Positions 1 to 12,960 are shown, numbered from the stretch's first letter. The stretch: DNA of 64,000 nt from Melastoma dodecandrum (GCA_029817715.1 JARUPY010000271.1:2790001-2854000), one strand, 5' to 3'. Notes: generated by a model not told the origin, from the letters alone. Program-made: numbers and translations.

Positions 1-690
1 TTCGAGAATTTGGTGTCGATCTTCCGAAGTCGCATGCTCAGTGTACATGCGAAAATAAAATACAAACATGCGTGATTTTTCTAATGGAAACATGTAATCC
101 AATTAAAATAAATCAAGTAAGTCGGAATGGGACTTACACGAGTCAATTTTTATCCCCGAATGTTGGAAAATGACTCCTTGGTGCGTTCATACCAAGTTAA
201 CCGGGCGATGTCTCGGCGTCTCGAATAAATCCAACGCATCGTTGATGTATTTTTCATGTAAGACAAACAGGGAATATGCGTTAGTTATCATAATATTCAT
301 ATCAATCGATAATTATATGAATGTTCCTACTATTCAAAACACATGTAAAATGAACGAAAATCCTACGCATGTTTAAAGGATATTACTCAGATCGACAAAT
401 GAAAAGAAATTGATTCTGCAATTTTTATAAACAATGGTTCCACACATCTGTTCAAAGCATATTCGGAGGGCAGAAACCACAAAAGCAATTAATGAGAAGG
501 TAAAATTTATCTGTCACGTCTCAACCAAAGCAATAATTCTTAGCAAATACATGAGAAAGCATTTTTTTTAAAATAAAATAAAAAAACAAAGCAAAACAAA
601 CAACGATCAGAAAGCATGGTGATTGCTTTGACCAAGTCAAAATTAAATGAGTAAGAGAAGAATTGTTACCCCCGTGAAACGAAGTGAAGA
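1..690. other. AT-rich intergenic DNA, no gene seen
   Basis: Low-complexity AT-rich sequence. The short open frames have no recognisable protein character, and I see no RNA gene or repeat boundary. Confidence 0.5.
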
Positions 691-694
691 AAAT

Positions 695-2060
695 CTTTGA
701 CTTGCTTGGTTCATGCCTTCCCGGGGTCGGGATGTTGGTCATCTCCGTCGGGGTCGACGGAGGGAGATCTTGGAAGCAGGGGACGGCGCCGTCGTTGTTG
801 GGAGAGCGGCTGTGATCTAAAGTCGTCGAAGAAGACGTGGGTTCGAAGAGCTTCTCCCCCGTTGACGTCTTACTGTTGCTTGTTGCAGCCGGGGACTGAA
901 AGAAGCTGCAATGAGATCCTAGCGTCCGCTGCTGTTGAATCAAGAGACATCATGGAGGGCGTGGAAGCAAGTCTTTTCACTGGGGTGTCGTGCAGCGGTG
1001 GCTGCTTTGCTGATACGAGCAGGAGGTTTTCTGTGGCCGAGGTCAGCCAAAGGACTGAGGAAGGGAGAGGGAAGGCTTTGGCTTCGAGATGATCGAGAAC
1101 AGGGATCCGTCACTGTCGGATCTGAGGACGTCGGGGAGTGGCGTACGCTCGTCGCCACTGGTTTTGGGAAGGTCGGGAAGGCTGGTTCATCAGTGCCAGC
1201 TTTGGGGAGGTTGGAGAAGGCTTTGGTCGTTGTTGTCGGCTCTAGGGATGACTGCTGAAAGCGGGTTTGCCGGGAGTTGGTTATGGGAAATGCCGGGAGG
1301 ACGGGGCATTGTTGCCGTCGGTTCTGAGGACGCTCCAGGGCTGTGGAAATGGGAGGACTTGGGAACGCCGCAGTTGGACGACTGAGAGGACTTATGGACC
1401 GTCGTAGCTGGACTTGGGGACAATCGTTGCTGGAGAAGATGTCGGGGCCAGAAAGTCGTTTGTTGGCCGCTGCGGGTTCTGAAAACGTCGCGAAGATGGG
1501 TTGCTGCCACTGGTTCTGGAGATGTAGGGAGAAGAGGTATCCGCCGCTGCCGGTTGTCTGGAAGCGCCGGAGAGACGAGTTTGCCGCTTGGACTCCTTGG
1601 GGTTGCGATCACATCTTCCTGCGGCTGCGGCCGTCTTTGGAGCCTTCTTGTTCGCCTTCGACTTCATGACCTGCACATGAAAGGAGGAATATCACTAGCA
1701 AAGGAAACCTCCCGCGAGGCCATGGGCTGCGGGAGGTGGCTGTTCGAGATTCGGCTGGGAAATTCCTATTTGTGTTCAACAGCCAAGACAGCGGACGCCA
1801 TTGGTCGCCGTTGCAGTATCCAGAGGTTTTGAAGACCATTATGTTTGCTGTTGCAGCGGCCATCTCCAGTTGTGATCGACGGCAACCGGGTTTGGGCTGA
1901 CGACGGAGGGATTTCCATGTCCTTGGCATGGACTCACCTTGACTGGAGAGTGATGGGGACGCGGCAGTGGTCGGATCAGGGACTGGTGGTCTCTCCAGCA
2001 GAAGTGAGTCCTCCGAAAGGTGAGTCCTCCTCCTGTCTGTTGTCTGGTCGATGATCTCTT
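695..2060. repeat. GC-rich block with degenerate short repeats
   Basis: This block is markedly richer in G and C than its flanks and is open in several frames on both strands, which is typical of GC-rich non-coding DNA. A phrase close to GTCGGTTCTGAGGACG recurs in degraded form near 1116, 1235, 1317 and 1473, with related GGGAAGGTCGGGAAGG-type phrases between. No open frame here resembles a known protein. It directly precedes the lipin relic, so it may be part of the same degraded insertion. I infer a decayed repeat or transposable-element interior; no terminal inverted repeats were found. Confidence 0.4.
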
Positions 2061-2319
2061 TCTGATCTCTCTCCCCCACTGTTCGTCCCCCCCCCCTTTG
2101 ATCACAGGATCTTCCCCCGAAGGGAAATCTTTTTTGGTTCCAAAAATCTCGGGGAATCGTGGGGGAGCCGTTGTGAGGGCTGAACGTGGGTACTGATTTG
2201 ATCTTTTTTTGCTTCTTGTTACCGGAAATGTCGGTCATGCATGGATAGAATTTTCGAAAGTTGGGGAGAGCTTGTTTGCAAGAATCTCGTGGTTTGCTTG
2301 TCCCACGATTTCTGCTTTG

Positions 2320-2745
2320 GCAGAAGAAGAATGTGGCCATCATGGAATGGCACCATCTGTCGATACTGAATCCCATGACGAACCTTGTACTTGTACAACA
2401 GCTAGTAAGAACTCTGGATCGCATTCTCCACTTGTATTAATTTGTTCTACTATTTAGATGATCCTTATTCTTTCCCAGATGTAATTCCAGGATTTGAAAT
2501 ATCGTTATGTCGCAGTGAACTGAAAGCTAGCATTGGATCGACCGCCGCTGCCGGAGCTGACATGGGAGAAAGCTGCACCGATCGTTCTCGGGATGGCGAC
2601 ATTTGGTTTGGAGATGCCCATCGAGCCTAAAGATGCCATCCAGGTGGAAATAGAGGAGACAGTAAAGCCGGATGATGTTGTACTTACTCCAAGCTCATCA
2701 GGGCGTAGATGGAGTCTCTGGTTTATTCCCCAAAACAAATGTTCC
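2320..2745 (+). pseudogene. Relic of a lipin-type phosphatidate phosphatase (PAH) gene
   Basis: Plant PAH (lipin) proteins dephosphorylate phosphatidic acid to diacylglycerol. Two conserved PAH blocks are readable on the plus strand, but in different frames. The first, about 2445-2560, contains FPDVIPGFEISLC, which matches the family's PDVxPGFEISLC segment. The second, about 2548-2745, contains TWEKAAPIVLGMATFG, then EPKDAI, then LTPSSSGRRWSLW, which matches the family's PWEKAAPIVLG, EPKDAIPVE and SGRRWRLWP segments. The roughly 40 residues that normally separate the blocks are missing and the frame shifts at the join. The catalytic DxDxT region is absent. There is no start codon or splice structure. 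This is a non-functional fragment, either captured by an element or left from a duplicated gene. Confidence 0.7.
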
Positions 2746-3094
2746 AACGCGCCATTGCTTATGCAAGAAAATGGGTATCAACTGTTGTTCGCACTGATAA
2801 TTTGGGGTATCGACAAATAGAAACAAAAGGGTTATTCCATATTTTTGGTCATTTCCTCTGGTCTAATTTTGTACCTTTCTAGAATGTGTCGGTTTCTAAA
2901 TCCACGTTCCAAACACAAAAAAATTACCAAAATAAGGTCAAAAGCAGAGGATATTCACATTAACGATCTCAAATGTAAAACCTCCGTCCCATTCTCTACC
3001 ACATTCATCCTATTACTGCTTTTTTTTTCAATTAACCTCTTTTCACGTCATTACCGCTCACAAAATTTTTTTTTTTTTTTTTTTGCTCACTCTT
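2746..3094. other. Intergenic spacer and likely 3' region of the HHO gene
   Basis: AT-rich sequence with a long T run at about 3065-3085. The 3' untranslated end of the minus-strand HHO gene should fall here; no separate gene is visible. Confidence 0.4.
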
Positions 3095-4817
3095 TTAGTC
3101 ATATCCACCGGTCAATGGGGACGAGACGCGGACCCGGTGGTTGTGTGATGTGTGAGTCGACGAGGACGTCGCTGGTGAATTTGACCGATCCTCGCCGCCT
3201 TCCCAGCTGGTGCTATGACTCCCCCTCCCTTCCGAATCGTCGGGTTGCTTCTTGTTGTCTAAGCTGCTGACGACGGGAGGGGCGTACACGGCCGCGGGCT
3301 TACTCGCCTCCTCCTCCGGTGCAGTGGCCGCGACTGCAGCGTACTCGGTAGGAGGAACCCAGATGCCGCCGACCACCACGAACTGAGGGCCCTGGGCTGT
3401 ACCTGTGTCCGGGATCGTGGTCGGGCCTGGTCTTCTGGTGTGTAGGCGATACTTCTGCAGAGAGACCAAAGTGAATGGGGTGGAATCGTAGTTTTGACAA
3501 GAACCGATCAAATCCAGATCGTATTCTTCTCTATGCATCCCAGCAAAGCCACCCCCCCACTAATAAAGAATATTCCCAATCCCGAGTATATGATAATCCA
3601 AGAACCAATCATATTCCCCGAATTAGATTTGCCCAGAAAAAGAAAATATCCAAAGGAATTTACCTGCAAATGGCTCTTAACCTCATCATTGGTGAGGCCA
3701 TCAACTTTCATCAGCTCCCTAATCTGCTTTGGCGTTGCAGCTGCAACAAATTAAACATCCATCGATTTTACTTGAATAATTACTGCAAGCCAGTCCCAGA
3801 TATTGGAGAGCATAAGTGTAAATTATCTAGGAGACTGACCGTGGGAGCCGCCCAGCTGCTGAAGGGCCTGGAGGAACCTCCGGTGTAGCTCCGGCGACCA
3901 GTTCCTGCGCTGCTTCCTGTGAGGCTGTGCAGGTTCCCTTTCCTCCTTCCGGCTGCTAACTGTGCTCGCGGCCACTGTATCAGCTGTCGAGCTTGTAGCT
4001 GCGGACGGGGCCACAGAGAGAGATTTTTCCTGGGATAGTTTGGGTGGTTTGCATGTGGTGAGACTTATATTGACGGTGGCATCCTTTCCTCTGTTAAAAG
4101 GCTGGAAGGCGCCGCCGTTCCGCTTCACCTCCAGCACCGGCACCCTCTTTGGCAGAGGATCCTGCCGTATCACGAGGCAAAACCGTAAATAACATAGTAA
4201 CCAGACAAGGAGGCATAAAACTCTATTGGCTTGGCTTCATCTTGGAAATCATATTAGAGTGTCCAGGGCTCATTACATCTTTGGGAGGTGGATCTGAGGC
4301 GGTCTGATTCCAGAGCTGAGCAGATCTGAGCCAGTCGGATTTCCTCTTATTATCAGTAGCGGCAGTAGCCGCGACAGGGCCACCATCAACCCCACTCGGC
4401 TTGAGTCCGGAGTCCTGCTCCGTCTCATCTTCGTTATCACAGTCTGACCCAGAACAGGGCCTCTTGATGGGAATGAATTCCTCCAGGACAGGCCACGTAT
4501 GTTCCGAGCATTCCGAATGTCCGCCGTGGACATACTCCGTGGTCGTGCCCGACAACTGCTGCCTGTAGTTCTCAATCGCTGCAAAAGCCCCCCAGGCAAA
4601 ACAAAGAAGAAGGAAAGCACCAAATCAACAACAAATCCCCAAGAGAAAAGGAAAACGAACGCAGAAGAAACCCATCGGAAGAAACAGGGAGATTTATCAT
4701 ACCCTTGTTAACGAGGTCGAGGCAGAGGGGGAGTTCCCTGTGGAAGACCTGGATCTTGCGCTTCTCCTCCTCAAGGGCATCTACGTAACTACGCATTCTC
4801 TGGGTATGTGGATCCAT
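3095..4817 (-). CDS. HHO/NIGT1-type GARP (G2-like) transcription factor
   Basis: Predicted nuclear DNA-binding repressor of the HRS1 HOMOLOG (HHO/NIGT1) family, which links nitrate and phosphate signalling in plants. Five exons: 4703-4817, 4277-4578, 3840-4161, 3664-3740 and 3095-3454, giving 391 residues, close to the family length. The N-terminus carries the family coiled segment ([23 protein letters not shown]) used for dimerisation. The GARP MYB-like domain spans about residues 222-281, from [12 protein letters not shown] to the diagnostic SHLQKYRLH. The conserved [11 protein letters not shown] lies just before it. I chose the start at 4817 because family proteins begin close to this coil; the frame stays open upstream to 5246 through a pyrimidine-rich leader, probably the 5' UTR. 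The exon 2 donor (GTAATG at 4276) is the least certain border. The exact HHO paralogue cannot be fixed. Confidence 0.88.
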
Positions 4818-7489
4818 CGTCCCCACTCTTTCCCAAAATCTTCCCTTTCCTCCTCCTTTTTTCCTCACTCGCCAGAAACACAGACAGGAAGAGGAAAAGG
4901 AACCAGGGGAAGGTGCGGTGGGTGGTGGGGGATTGCTTATATCGGGGAGAAGGGTGGTGGACTCGGAGCTTGGGGAGATCCGACGAATAGAAGGGAGGGA
5001 GGAGAATATGGGATCTAAAACAGGATCAAGAAACGGAATAATACGAGGTTGGGGGGGATGTGGAGGGCCTTTCGCGTTGGTTAGTGTAGGAGAAGGGGCC
5101 AGAAACAATGAGAGGCGATCGGACGGTCGAGGAAGGGAAAGGGGCCGAGGTCGGGGCGTCGCATCCCACAGAGGAGGAGGAGATGGTAAGGATTGGGGGG
5201 AGGAATCTTTTTTCTGCCCTTTGGAGTGGGGAAGAAGGAAGGGCATAATGGGAATTTCAGTTGCAGGAAGGGGTGTCTTGAATATTCGATGGGGTAGATT
5301 CGCCTTTTTTTTCTAATTTAAGGAAAGACATTAAAACGAAAAAGGATTGGGGTTTGAGATTAGGATGGAGTGGGTTTGACGTCGATGATGTCACCGAGGG
5401 AGTGGGTTGTTTTTCTTTGAACTACATCGTTTTAGCTGTCTTCCTTTGAACTGCTGTCCATCCGGTTATAAGAAAAGAGAGTGGTTTTATCGTTTCGTTT
5501 CGTGGCGGTAAGTGGTAGGGAGTAGGGAGGGGGATCAAGAGGACCGTCGCTTTGCTAGAGTAGTTGGCGCACTCGTTTAAAACTGGAGGGAGGTAAGCTT
5601 GAGGAGGAAAGCATCGGACCATCTAGTCGGATCGTATTGGGTCCGATCGATTGGCCACCACCTACTAATACTTATTACCACAGCTAAAACACGTAGTGGG
5701 TTAACCGAAATCCCCGGCTCATTATGCTTCATGCACTTAAGCCGCGTGCACGGCTCGAAAGGATGTTGAAGACAATCATCGAGTTGACTTCTACTGTTTT
5801 GTCTATGTAGTAAGTCGCTTTGCTTAGCTGGTATTACAGCTATGACATTAGAACTACACGGGGACTATCCCAACCCCAAATTCCAGAAAGACAGCTGAAC
5901 GTTCTATTACAGCAACAAAACGACCAGCTGAACGTTCTATCCCTATTAGAACACCCTCCACCGATCCGTCTCGTGGTCCATCTGCGTTCCAACACTCGGT
6001 ACTCATTCCGTCTTGCGTCCCCCTTTACTTCCTTTATCTCCGTTCAGAAGTACTAATTCCGGTGAATCGGACATTTCCTTCATCAAAGAATATCCCCTGA
6101 GAAGATTCTTAAACAAAACCCACAAAACTAATGTATTCGGCGGTTTCGGCCTAGTTGGGGATTTCGATAGTAAACATTGACAATGGGGTCACACCCCTTA
6201 TAATAATTAATTACTATACGGGGAAACTTATCGAGAGTTGGTTCCCATGTATAATGGATGAGTTATCTAACGATCCGTTCGAGCATGGGAAAGGGAAATC
6301 GCAAAGCCCTGAAACAGGGGAATCTGTGGTACGCCAAAAAAAAAAAATTGTAAGACACCCGGAGGTCGTCGATCGGGTTTTGGGCCTTGTTGTTACAATG
6401 AGTTTTTGTGTTATTAGGTAAGAAAGGGTTGGCGAACGAGGGTCAGGGGCGGAATAATTCAGTGCACATTCCCACCCCCCATCCCAATGATATTATCGAT
6501 CACTGAATGTGCCGAGGTACATTCGGTCGCCCAAGTTCGTGTTTGTGTAATTTACTCGAGTAATAATAATAATAGTAGTAGTAGTAATGTGCGAAAAAGG
6601 TCAGTGAGGATATAAAGGACGACTTCCTAACTGTCTTCCCCTGAAAACGCCTTGTCCAAGGAGGATATTAATGTAAAAAAAAGCTAATGCTAGTTGCTAG
6701 AGCATCAAGTTATAAGAACATGTGGGGATCGACTTAGGGGCCCAGTCCTTCCTGTTCCCTGTCCTAACTTTTATCATTTTTGGTTTATTTGTTAAATTGT
6801 CTTTGGTCGGTCGGTTATAGATTCTGAGCAAGCACGGTAGTCTCGTGAAGGAGGGGGTGGGGGGCATATTCTCGGATTAGGTAGAGATGGGAGGATCACA
6901 TTCAGTCGCAACCATCTTTCTCTTAGATTTTATAAACACAATAATATAGTCGTTGGGTGATGATGATGAGAAGGGTGGGGTGGTTGTGTGAACCGAAGCT
7001 AACAATAATTTTTCCATTACTCCAACACCACCGGCATTGGTTGGGTGCTGCCCCCCAAATGATTCGAATACGGGCGGAGAGTCGACGGCTCAGAGGAAGA
7101 AGATGACATGGACGGGGAGAGAGAGATGCTTTTCATGACGCTTGCCTTGAAAGGGAAGTCCTCCCCCCCACCCTATCACAACCATTTTTTAGGATATGGA
7201 CCTAATCGTTCAAAACCAATTAAGGTAATTCATATTTCATTCCACAGTGATCCTACCTTGCTTTCTTTTTCCTAACACTTCCGTGAAATGGACCTATACT
7301 GCAGCTTCAGTATGGCCTCCAATTCATCACACAAGCCTCGGGCAATCTGTAGGGTGGAGGGGGAGGGGATTTTGGGCTGACTATCGGGGGTCATCTCATC
7401 CTCCCCAATTTTGTATTTTGTAGTGGCTAGTCCCGCTGAAATAAGGTTCACGCCCCCCTGAAAAGAGCAGCTTGCCGGCCGTATCACGG
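4818..7489. other. Intergenic region between HHO start and MAP1B end
   Basis: The first few hundred bases hold the pyrimidine-rich HHO leader and probably its promoter. The rest is AT-rich, with small runs such as the AAT/AGT run near 6562-6590. No open frame has recognisable coding character. The MAP1B 3' UTR should lie just below 7490. Confidence 0.45.
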
Positions 7490-10400
7490 TCAGCACTTGG
7501 TCAAAATTTCAGCACCTCTCCTCGTGATCAAGATGGTATGCTCAAATTGCGCAGCGGGACCACCGTCGGCCGTGAGGGTCGTCCAGTTGTCAGGCCAAGT
7601 CACGCTCTCTATGCTTCCCAATGTGAGGATTGGCTCTGTAAAGCAAGCAGAATGTGTATACTAGATGAAAGACAACAGGGAAAACCATAGGCGCAGTTTA
7701 CGTCAGTTCATAATGGCAAAAAGTAGAAACTCCTTCGGGTAACTTGAAAAGAAACGGCATAAAAAGTTACCTTGGTGGATATAATTTTCAGAGCAGAAGG
7801 AAAAAAAAATGCACATATGGGTGCAAACTTATATTGATGCCCTATTATATTGAAACCCTAATTGTGTAGTTAATGCACATGACTTGGTTGTTACTTATGT
7901 CCCACTCTCTCCTACTTGTGTAGTTAATTATTTCAAAAATCTCCGCCAGACAGACCATTTCATTGCAAAGAACCAAATGGATCCTCTAAAACATCAGAAT
8001 GTGAAAGTAAAGTATGCAGTGGACAAATGAAATGGGAAAATGACAGTACACACCTATCGTAAAGGTCTGATTTTCAACCATGATACCGGGTTCTTCATTA
8101 CCTGTCGAATGAGTCACAATAAGCCAATGGATTAGAGACCGTATGATGCGTAAGTCTGGTAATTACTTGTCAGTCAATCACACGCTCCCCTATCAATCAG
8201 TCACTTTGGGGTGATGGTAAAATTCATTTGGCTCAGCAGCTCAAACCAGACTAATCTACAAGACTTCATCACAAAACTTCCACACAGATATTATTTTTGC
8301 TGCTTGCTCAAAGACAAATACAACATTACACAAAATATAAACGGGTGCCTTTCAGAAAAAAATGCAAAGAGAAAACTTAAAGTGATGTGTAGAACCATGA
8401 ACATATGAGAAAGCAAAACAAACCTCTGCATCAATACAGATGGATGCTTTAAGGTCTCAGGATGAAGCAGAATAAAATGACTTGCAGAACGCCCAGAAAC
8501 AGAACATGAAAGGTGAGTGATGTTGAAGACTCATCGATCAAATGCACAAGCCATCCTACGCGACTCGAAATATCACCATTTGCCTTTGGTTTCAATATCT
8601 TATAATCAGAAAAGCCATGTGGTTTGGTAGCATTGCACCCAATTTTTAGATGAATGAGGATACATTCTGAATGAATGGAATAACTAGGGTAATATCATGA
8701 TTGGTTGAAAGGAAGACCTCTCAACTAGCATGAGTTGGACAAGCAACGGGTAAAGGGACATTTATAGGGATGAAAGCTGCAATAAATGACGTGCTGATTA
8801 TGTACCTGGGGTATAGACACTTACGATGATGATTAATAATTGGCTGAGAATGAAATATTGTGCCAACTCCATGCCCCACAAAACGTTCGACCACATGATA
8901 TCCGTATCTTTCCGCATGTTCACTGAGAAAGTAATTAAAACAACATCAAATCCATCAAAGCTCACACCTGAAAAAAAAAAACAAAAAACAAAGCCAGTGT
9001 GTTTGTGCTCAAGCATCAGCAGAATGAATTATCAAATTACAAATTCAAACATAACAAAATTTTACCACTGAGGTTCTTCAACCAAAATCTTAAAGATATC
9101 TAAGGGCAAAGGCAGCAAAAAGAAAAGTTCACTCTCTTTCCACCAAATGGTAGCAGTTTCTCACTAGCAAACGCACTAAAATGAGAACTGACAGAGCCCA
9201 CAAACACAAGTGCACAATCAGCAATAGTATATGTAAGCAGGATATTCCAGTCTTGACGTCAGCGTTTAAGAATGATAGCATAGCCTGCACCTTGATTGAG
9301 ATAAAGCCTACTTACATAATTCCATTTATAGTATCAAAATTAAAGCAACATGAAATGTCCCTGCACATCACTAATAATATAAAAGCTAAAGCGACACAAT
9401 TTGAATGTCAATCAGAAATCAGACAAAATTTATCACGCTAATGGCCCCATAACACACATAACGAAAGAACACCTTATTCTTTTTCCAATCTTCCTGAAGC
9501 TAGCACCATCTTTGCAAACTGCAATTCCCCTCTCCATACATTCCTCAGTGACCTAGAAACACAGAAAAGAAATATCAGATAGACAAGCTAGACAAAGCAG
9601 AAGTTCTTCCTTAATAAACACCGCCCCCTCCATGAAACTGAAGGGAGAAGTAGACCTTCACAAGACGCTCGATTTCATTGGGAACAGTTCCACAGATAAA
9701 TGTCTTTGAAGTATCACCATGATAACCCTACAATATTACGCAATGGATGTCAAATGTAAGACATTCAGTTATGTAATGCAAGGATGTCCCATAGAATGGA
9801 GATGGGAGCAGATGGCCCAACTTTTAGGCAATTCGACCCCATCCTCGCACATATTTACAATGACACTGCCTATACATCCCAAATCCATTCAAGGGCAGAT
9901 AATTAGTAATCACAACAATTTACAATAGGGAATAAGAAGGCAGGCGAATCTCTTACCGACCAGAGAGCTTAAAAATCTCTAACCAAAAACATTAAAACTG
10001 AGACACTCGATATCTAATTTTCAACCAACGACAGTGCAAATAAGCCGGCAAGCATGCCATATAATTCAATACAAAGGTAGCATCTGGGCATACAAATTGA
10101 AAAAAGAAATCACAATGCAGCAGCAATGGTGAAGCACGGATAGAAGATTACATGAGCATCTAAACTAAGATATAGTCTACCATGATAGATCCACCGGAAA
10201 GAAATTTTGAGAAATAAGGTCTGATGCAACTTAAAATGAAGCATAAAGATTCAATAAGACTTCATGTTCCTCGACTAACCAAAAATTCCGAACACGTATC
10301 CGGAGACTTACATTTAAATAAACTGTGACGTCAATGTTAATTATGTCTCCATCCTACAATAAGTAGGAAAGAATCAGTCTGATGAAAGAAGCCTCCATAA

Positions 10401-11187
10401 CCAAGAAACAACGGGCTGGTTTCTGACCTGCAACTGCCGGGAATCTGGGATACCATGACACATGCATTCGTTAACCGAAGTGCACACACTCTTCGGAAAT
10501 CCTCCATAGCCAAGAGGTGAAGGGTATGCCCCCGCATCAATTATCATCTGATGCACGGCCTTGTCGATCTCGTCCGTTGTGACAGAAGGCTAGCAAAATA
10601 AACCCGCCAAGACAACAAAGGAACGAAAAATATCATCCCAGCCAGACAAAAAGAGGAAATCCCACGACCGAATAACGCCCACTCACCCTAACCAAAGTCC
10701 CCGCGTAGTTGAGCACCCGGGCGGCGAGCTCGCACGCGGCCCTCATCCTCTCAATCCCCTCGGCGTCGTGGACCTGGTACTCGCTAGCGATCTCGGGGAG
10801 GTCCCGTGTAGCGACATAAGGGGGACGAGGGATGTGGTCCGGGACGGGGAGACGAGGCGAGACCCTGCCGCGCCTCAGGGGAGGTTTTCTCCTGACCTTA
10901 GTAACGCTCTGCAGCTGGCGCTCTCTGCGAACCAGAGCTCAAATAAGGAGAAACGGTAATTAAAAAAATTCCCAAAAAGGAACACGGACGGAGGAAACGA
11001 TTTCGAACCCGGACCTTTGGAGTTTAAAGGCTTCCTCCAGGCCGAAGAGGCGCCTGCAGACGACGAGGTGTGGATTGGCACCTCCGGGAGAGTGGGAAGG
11101 GAGGGAGGGGAAAGACGGTGGCGAAAGGCGGCCGCCGACGAACGAAGACTTGGAGGGCGAGAGGGCGGCTGCAAAGTTAACCGCCAT
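7490..11187 (-). CDS. MAP1B: Organellar methionine aminopeptidase MAP1B
   Basis: Removes the initiator methionine from proteins made in chloroplasts and mitochondria; a type I metal-dependent aminopeptidase. Nine exons: 11015-11187, 10687-10924, 10428-10589, 10312-10353, 9656-9727, 9473-9552, 8825-8922, 8054-8101 and 7490-7635, giving 352 residues. The N-terminus is Ser/Pro/Arg-rich and looks like a transit peptide; it is followed by [21 protein letters not shown], typical of MAP1B. The five metal ligands are all present: Asp199, Asp210, His273, Glu305 and Glu336, spaced as in the family. The signature [20 protein letters not shown] is intact. All borders are GT-AG and the exons sum to whole codons. 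The gene looks functional. Only 164 bp separate its start codon from a retrotransposon, so its promoter may be displaced or partly supplied by the element. Confidence 0.93.
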
Positions 11188-11346
11188 TCGTTGGTTATCT
11201 ACTTCCTTCTTCCCGGGCGGGGGGGATAAGCGAGGGTTTAGCGACTGCCGGACTCTGGGAGGGGATTACTGGAGAACGAACTAAACGGTTGGTTGGGAAT
11301 GAATGAAGCGACGTCGTTGGGCCGGGCCTTGGGGTTTGTCAACGAG
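11188..11346 (-). promoter_or_regulatory. Residual MAP1B 5' flank
   Basis: Only about 160 bp of original upstream DNA remain next to the MAP1B start before the retroelement and its target duplication. I see no clear TATA box. The rest of the ancestral promoter, if it was longer, now lies beyond the element from 19638 onward. Confidence 0.4.
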
Positions 11347-11351
11347 GCCCA
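11347..11351. repeat. Target site duplication, left copy (GCCCA)
   Basis: The five bases GCCCA directly before the 5' LTR are repeated exactly at 19638-19642 after the 3' LTR. Five bases is the usual duplication made by copia integrases. Confidence 0.93.
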
Positions 11352-12959
11352 TGTTAGTGTGTGCACGTATGTCCCAAGACACTTTGTAATATATGTGAAT
11401 AGTTGTTAATAAAGGCAAGTATTTACTGTTTATTAATTACTTTTCTGCTCGTAATTATCTTTACGGTAAAGTCCCATAGATTGATTATTTGTCAATCTAG
11501 CATTGTCCTTGATCGGATAGATGTTTAGATGGGACATAAACATCTAGATCAACGCCGAGTATAACTAAGGTCGAGTTAGACAAAGGAATGGATATTCAAG
11601 TTATACTCGGGGGTGCCTAAGTTTATGGTACACTGGACTCGACCCGTTTATAGAGAATACCACATATTAAGTGTCATTGGTCACTTCTCTTGTTGAACGA
11701 GTGTAACTGATCTCCTGACTTGAGACCTCCGTTTATTCTATGCGCGGAGTTGTTCACTTTGATGCCGTTAAAAGCAGTCTTTAATCGGATTGTGAGTAAT
11801 ACGGTTATTGGGTGTGCAATGAAGCGTAGAGAGGATAGTGTTGAGTCAATATAGGATTCATCGCTCTCTTGGATTAGAGAGTTGACATCCTGGCCGCTTG
11901 ATTGAGATATTAGTGATTTTAAACACACGGCCGTGGAGGAATGTTTATCATTCAAGTTAAAATCTATTATATCTCAGAAATCAAGTAAAATGATTAATTC
12001 AGTGATGACACATAATGCACTGAATTAATCAGGATGTCGGTGAGATGAAGAGATTGAATTACACAGAAATCGGTTCATAGCGGTTTTAGTTCATGACTAA
12101 TATTCTATTACGTTGGGTGGCTGAAAACTGTTGCTAGACGGTTACCTCAGTCTGTGTATGGATGTACACTGCCTTCGTATGTAGAACCTAGAGGGTCGCA
12201 CGCAAAAGCACGTTGACACGGACATTAATTATTTAATTCTAATAGATATTGGAATTAAAAGATATAAATTTTTAGAATTTGTTGTATTACAAATTTATTC
12301 TGAAATATTCGGAAGCAAGAAATCCTAGTGTTGGATTTAAGTTGATTAATTATATTATTATATTATAATAATAATAAAAATAATAATAATAATAATTATT
12401 ATTTTATTAGACAAATTAGTCATCCACCTACTTCATGTAGCTTAGCTACGTGGCTATAAAAAAACTAAAGTTGATGGCTTTAGTGAAATTGACAATGGCG
12501 GTTAATGCTATTCACTTTTAACCATGTGCCGATTAGTGTCATTGTTTAATACGTGTGCACATCTACATTACAATATAAAAGACGAAGGACAATCGGCATA
12601 TAGAAAGAGTAAGAGAAAAAAAAAAAGATAAAAAGTGAGAGAGATAGAAAAAGGAGACATTCAGCCACGGTAAAGGAATTGCAACCGGCTGAAGAGAAAA
12701 ACGTAAGGCTTCCAAGAATAGTAAACTCAACGAGATCTCCGAGGACTAGCATCAAGAGGAGATCGTTGCATTCGTGTCGCGTGTGCGTGGATACTTCTAG
12801 AGGAGTCACGTTTGGGACTCTTGAAGCTCGCATCCGCAACAACGAGGTATGTTTTATTTAACGTACTATTCGATTTATACGTATCATATAGATCCGGGAT
12901 TGTGTTTCGAACAGTATTTTTCGAAACGAGCTTCCGCTGCGCCCGGTGGAAACCCTTCA
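11352..12959 (+). repeat. 5' LTR of the copia element
   Basis: Starts with TGTTAGTG and ends with CCTTCA, so the termini are TG...CA, 1608 bp. TATA-like sequences at about 12455 (CTATAAAAA) and 12573 (ATATAAAAG) could start the element transcript. An (AAT)n-rich run lies at about 12352-12412. Matches 18031-19637 almost exactly. Confidence 0.95.
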
Positions 12960-12960
12960 G

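Noticed and set aside
1609..2424. 271-codon minus-strand open frame in the GC-rich block
   Set aside because: GC-rich DNA leaves frames open by chance on both strands; the translation is Arg/Ser/Pro-rich without any domain, and overlaps equally open frames on the other strand.
12546..12842. Open frames inside the LTRs (also at 19224-19520 and 11674-11955)
   Set aside because: They are duplicated because the LTRs are duplicated, and have no homology to proteins; they cover the LTR promoter region.
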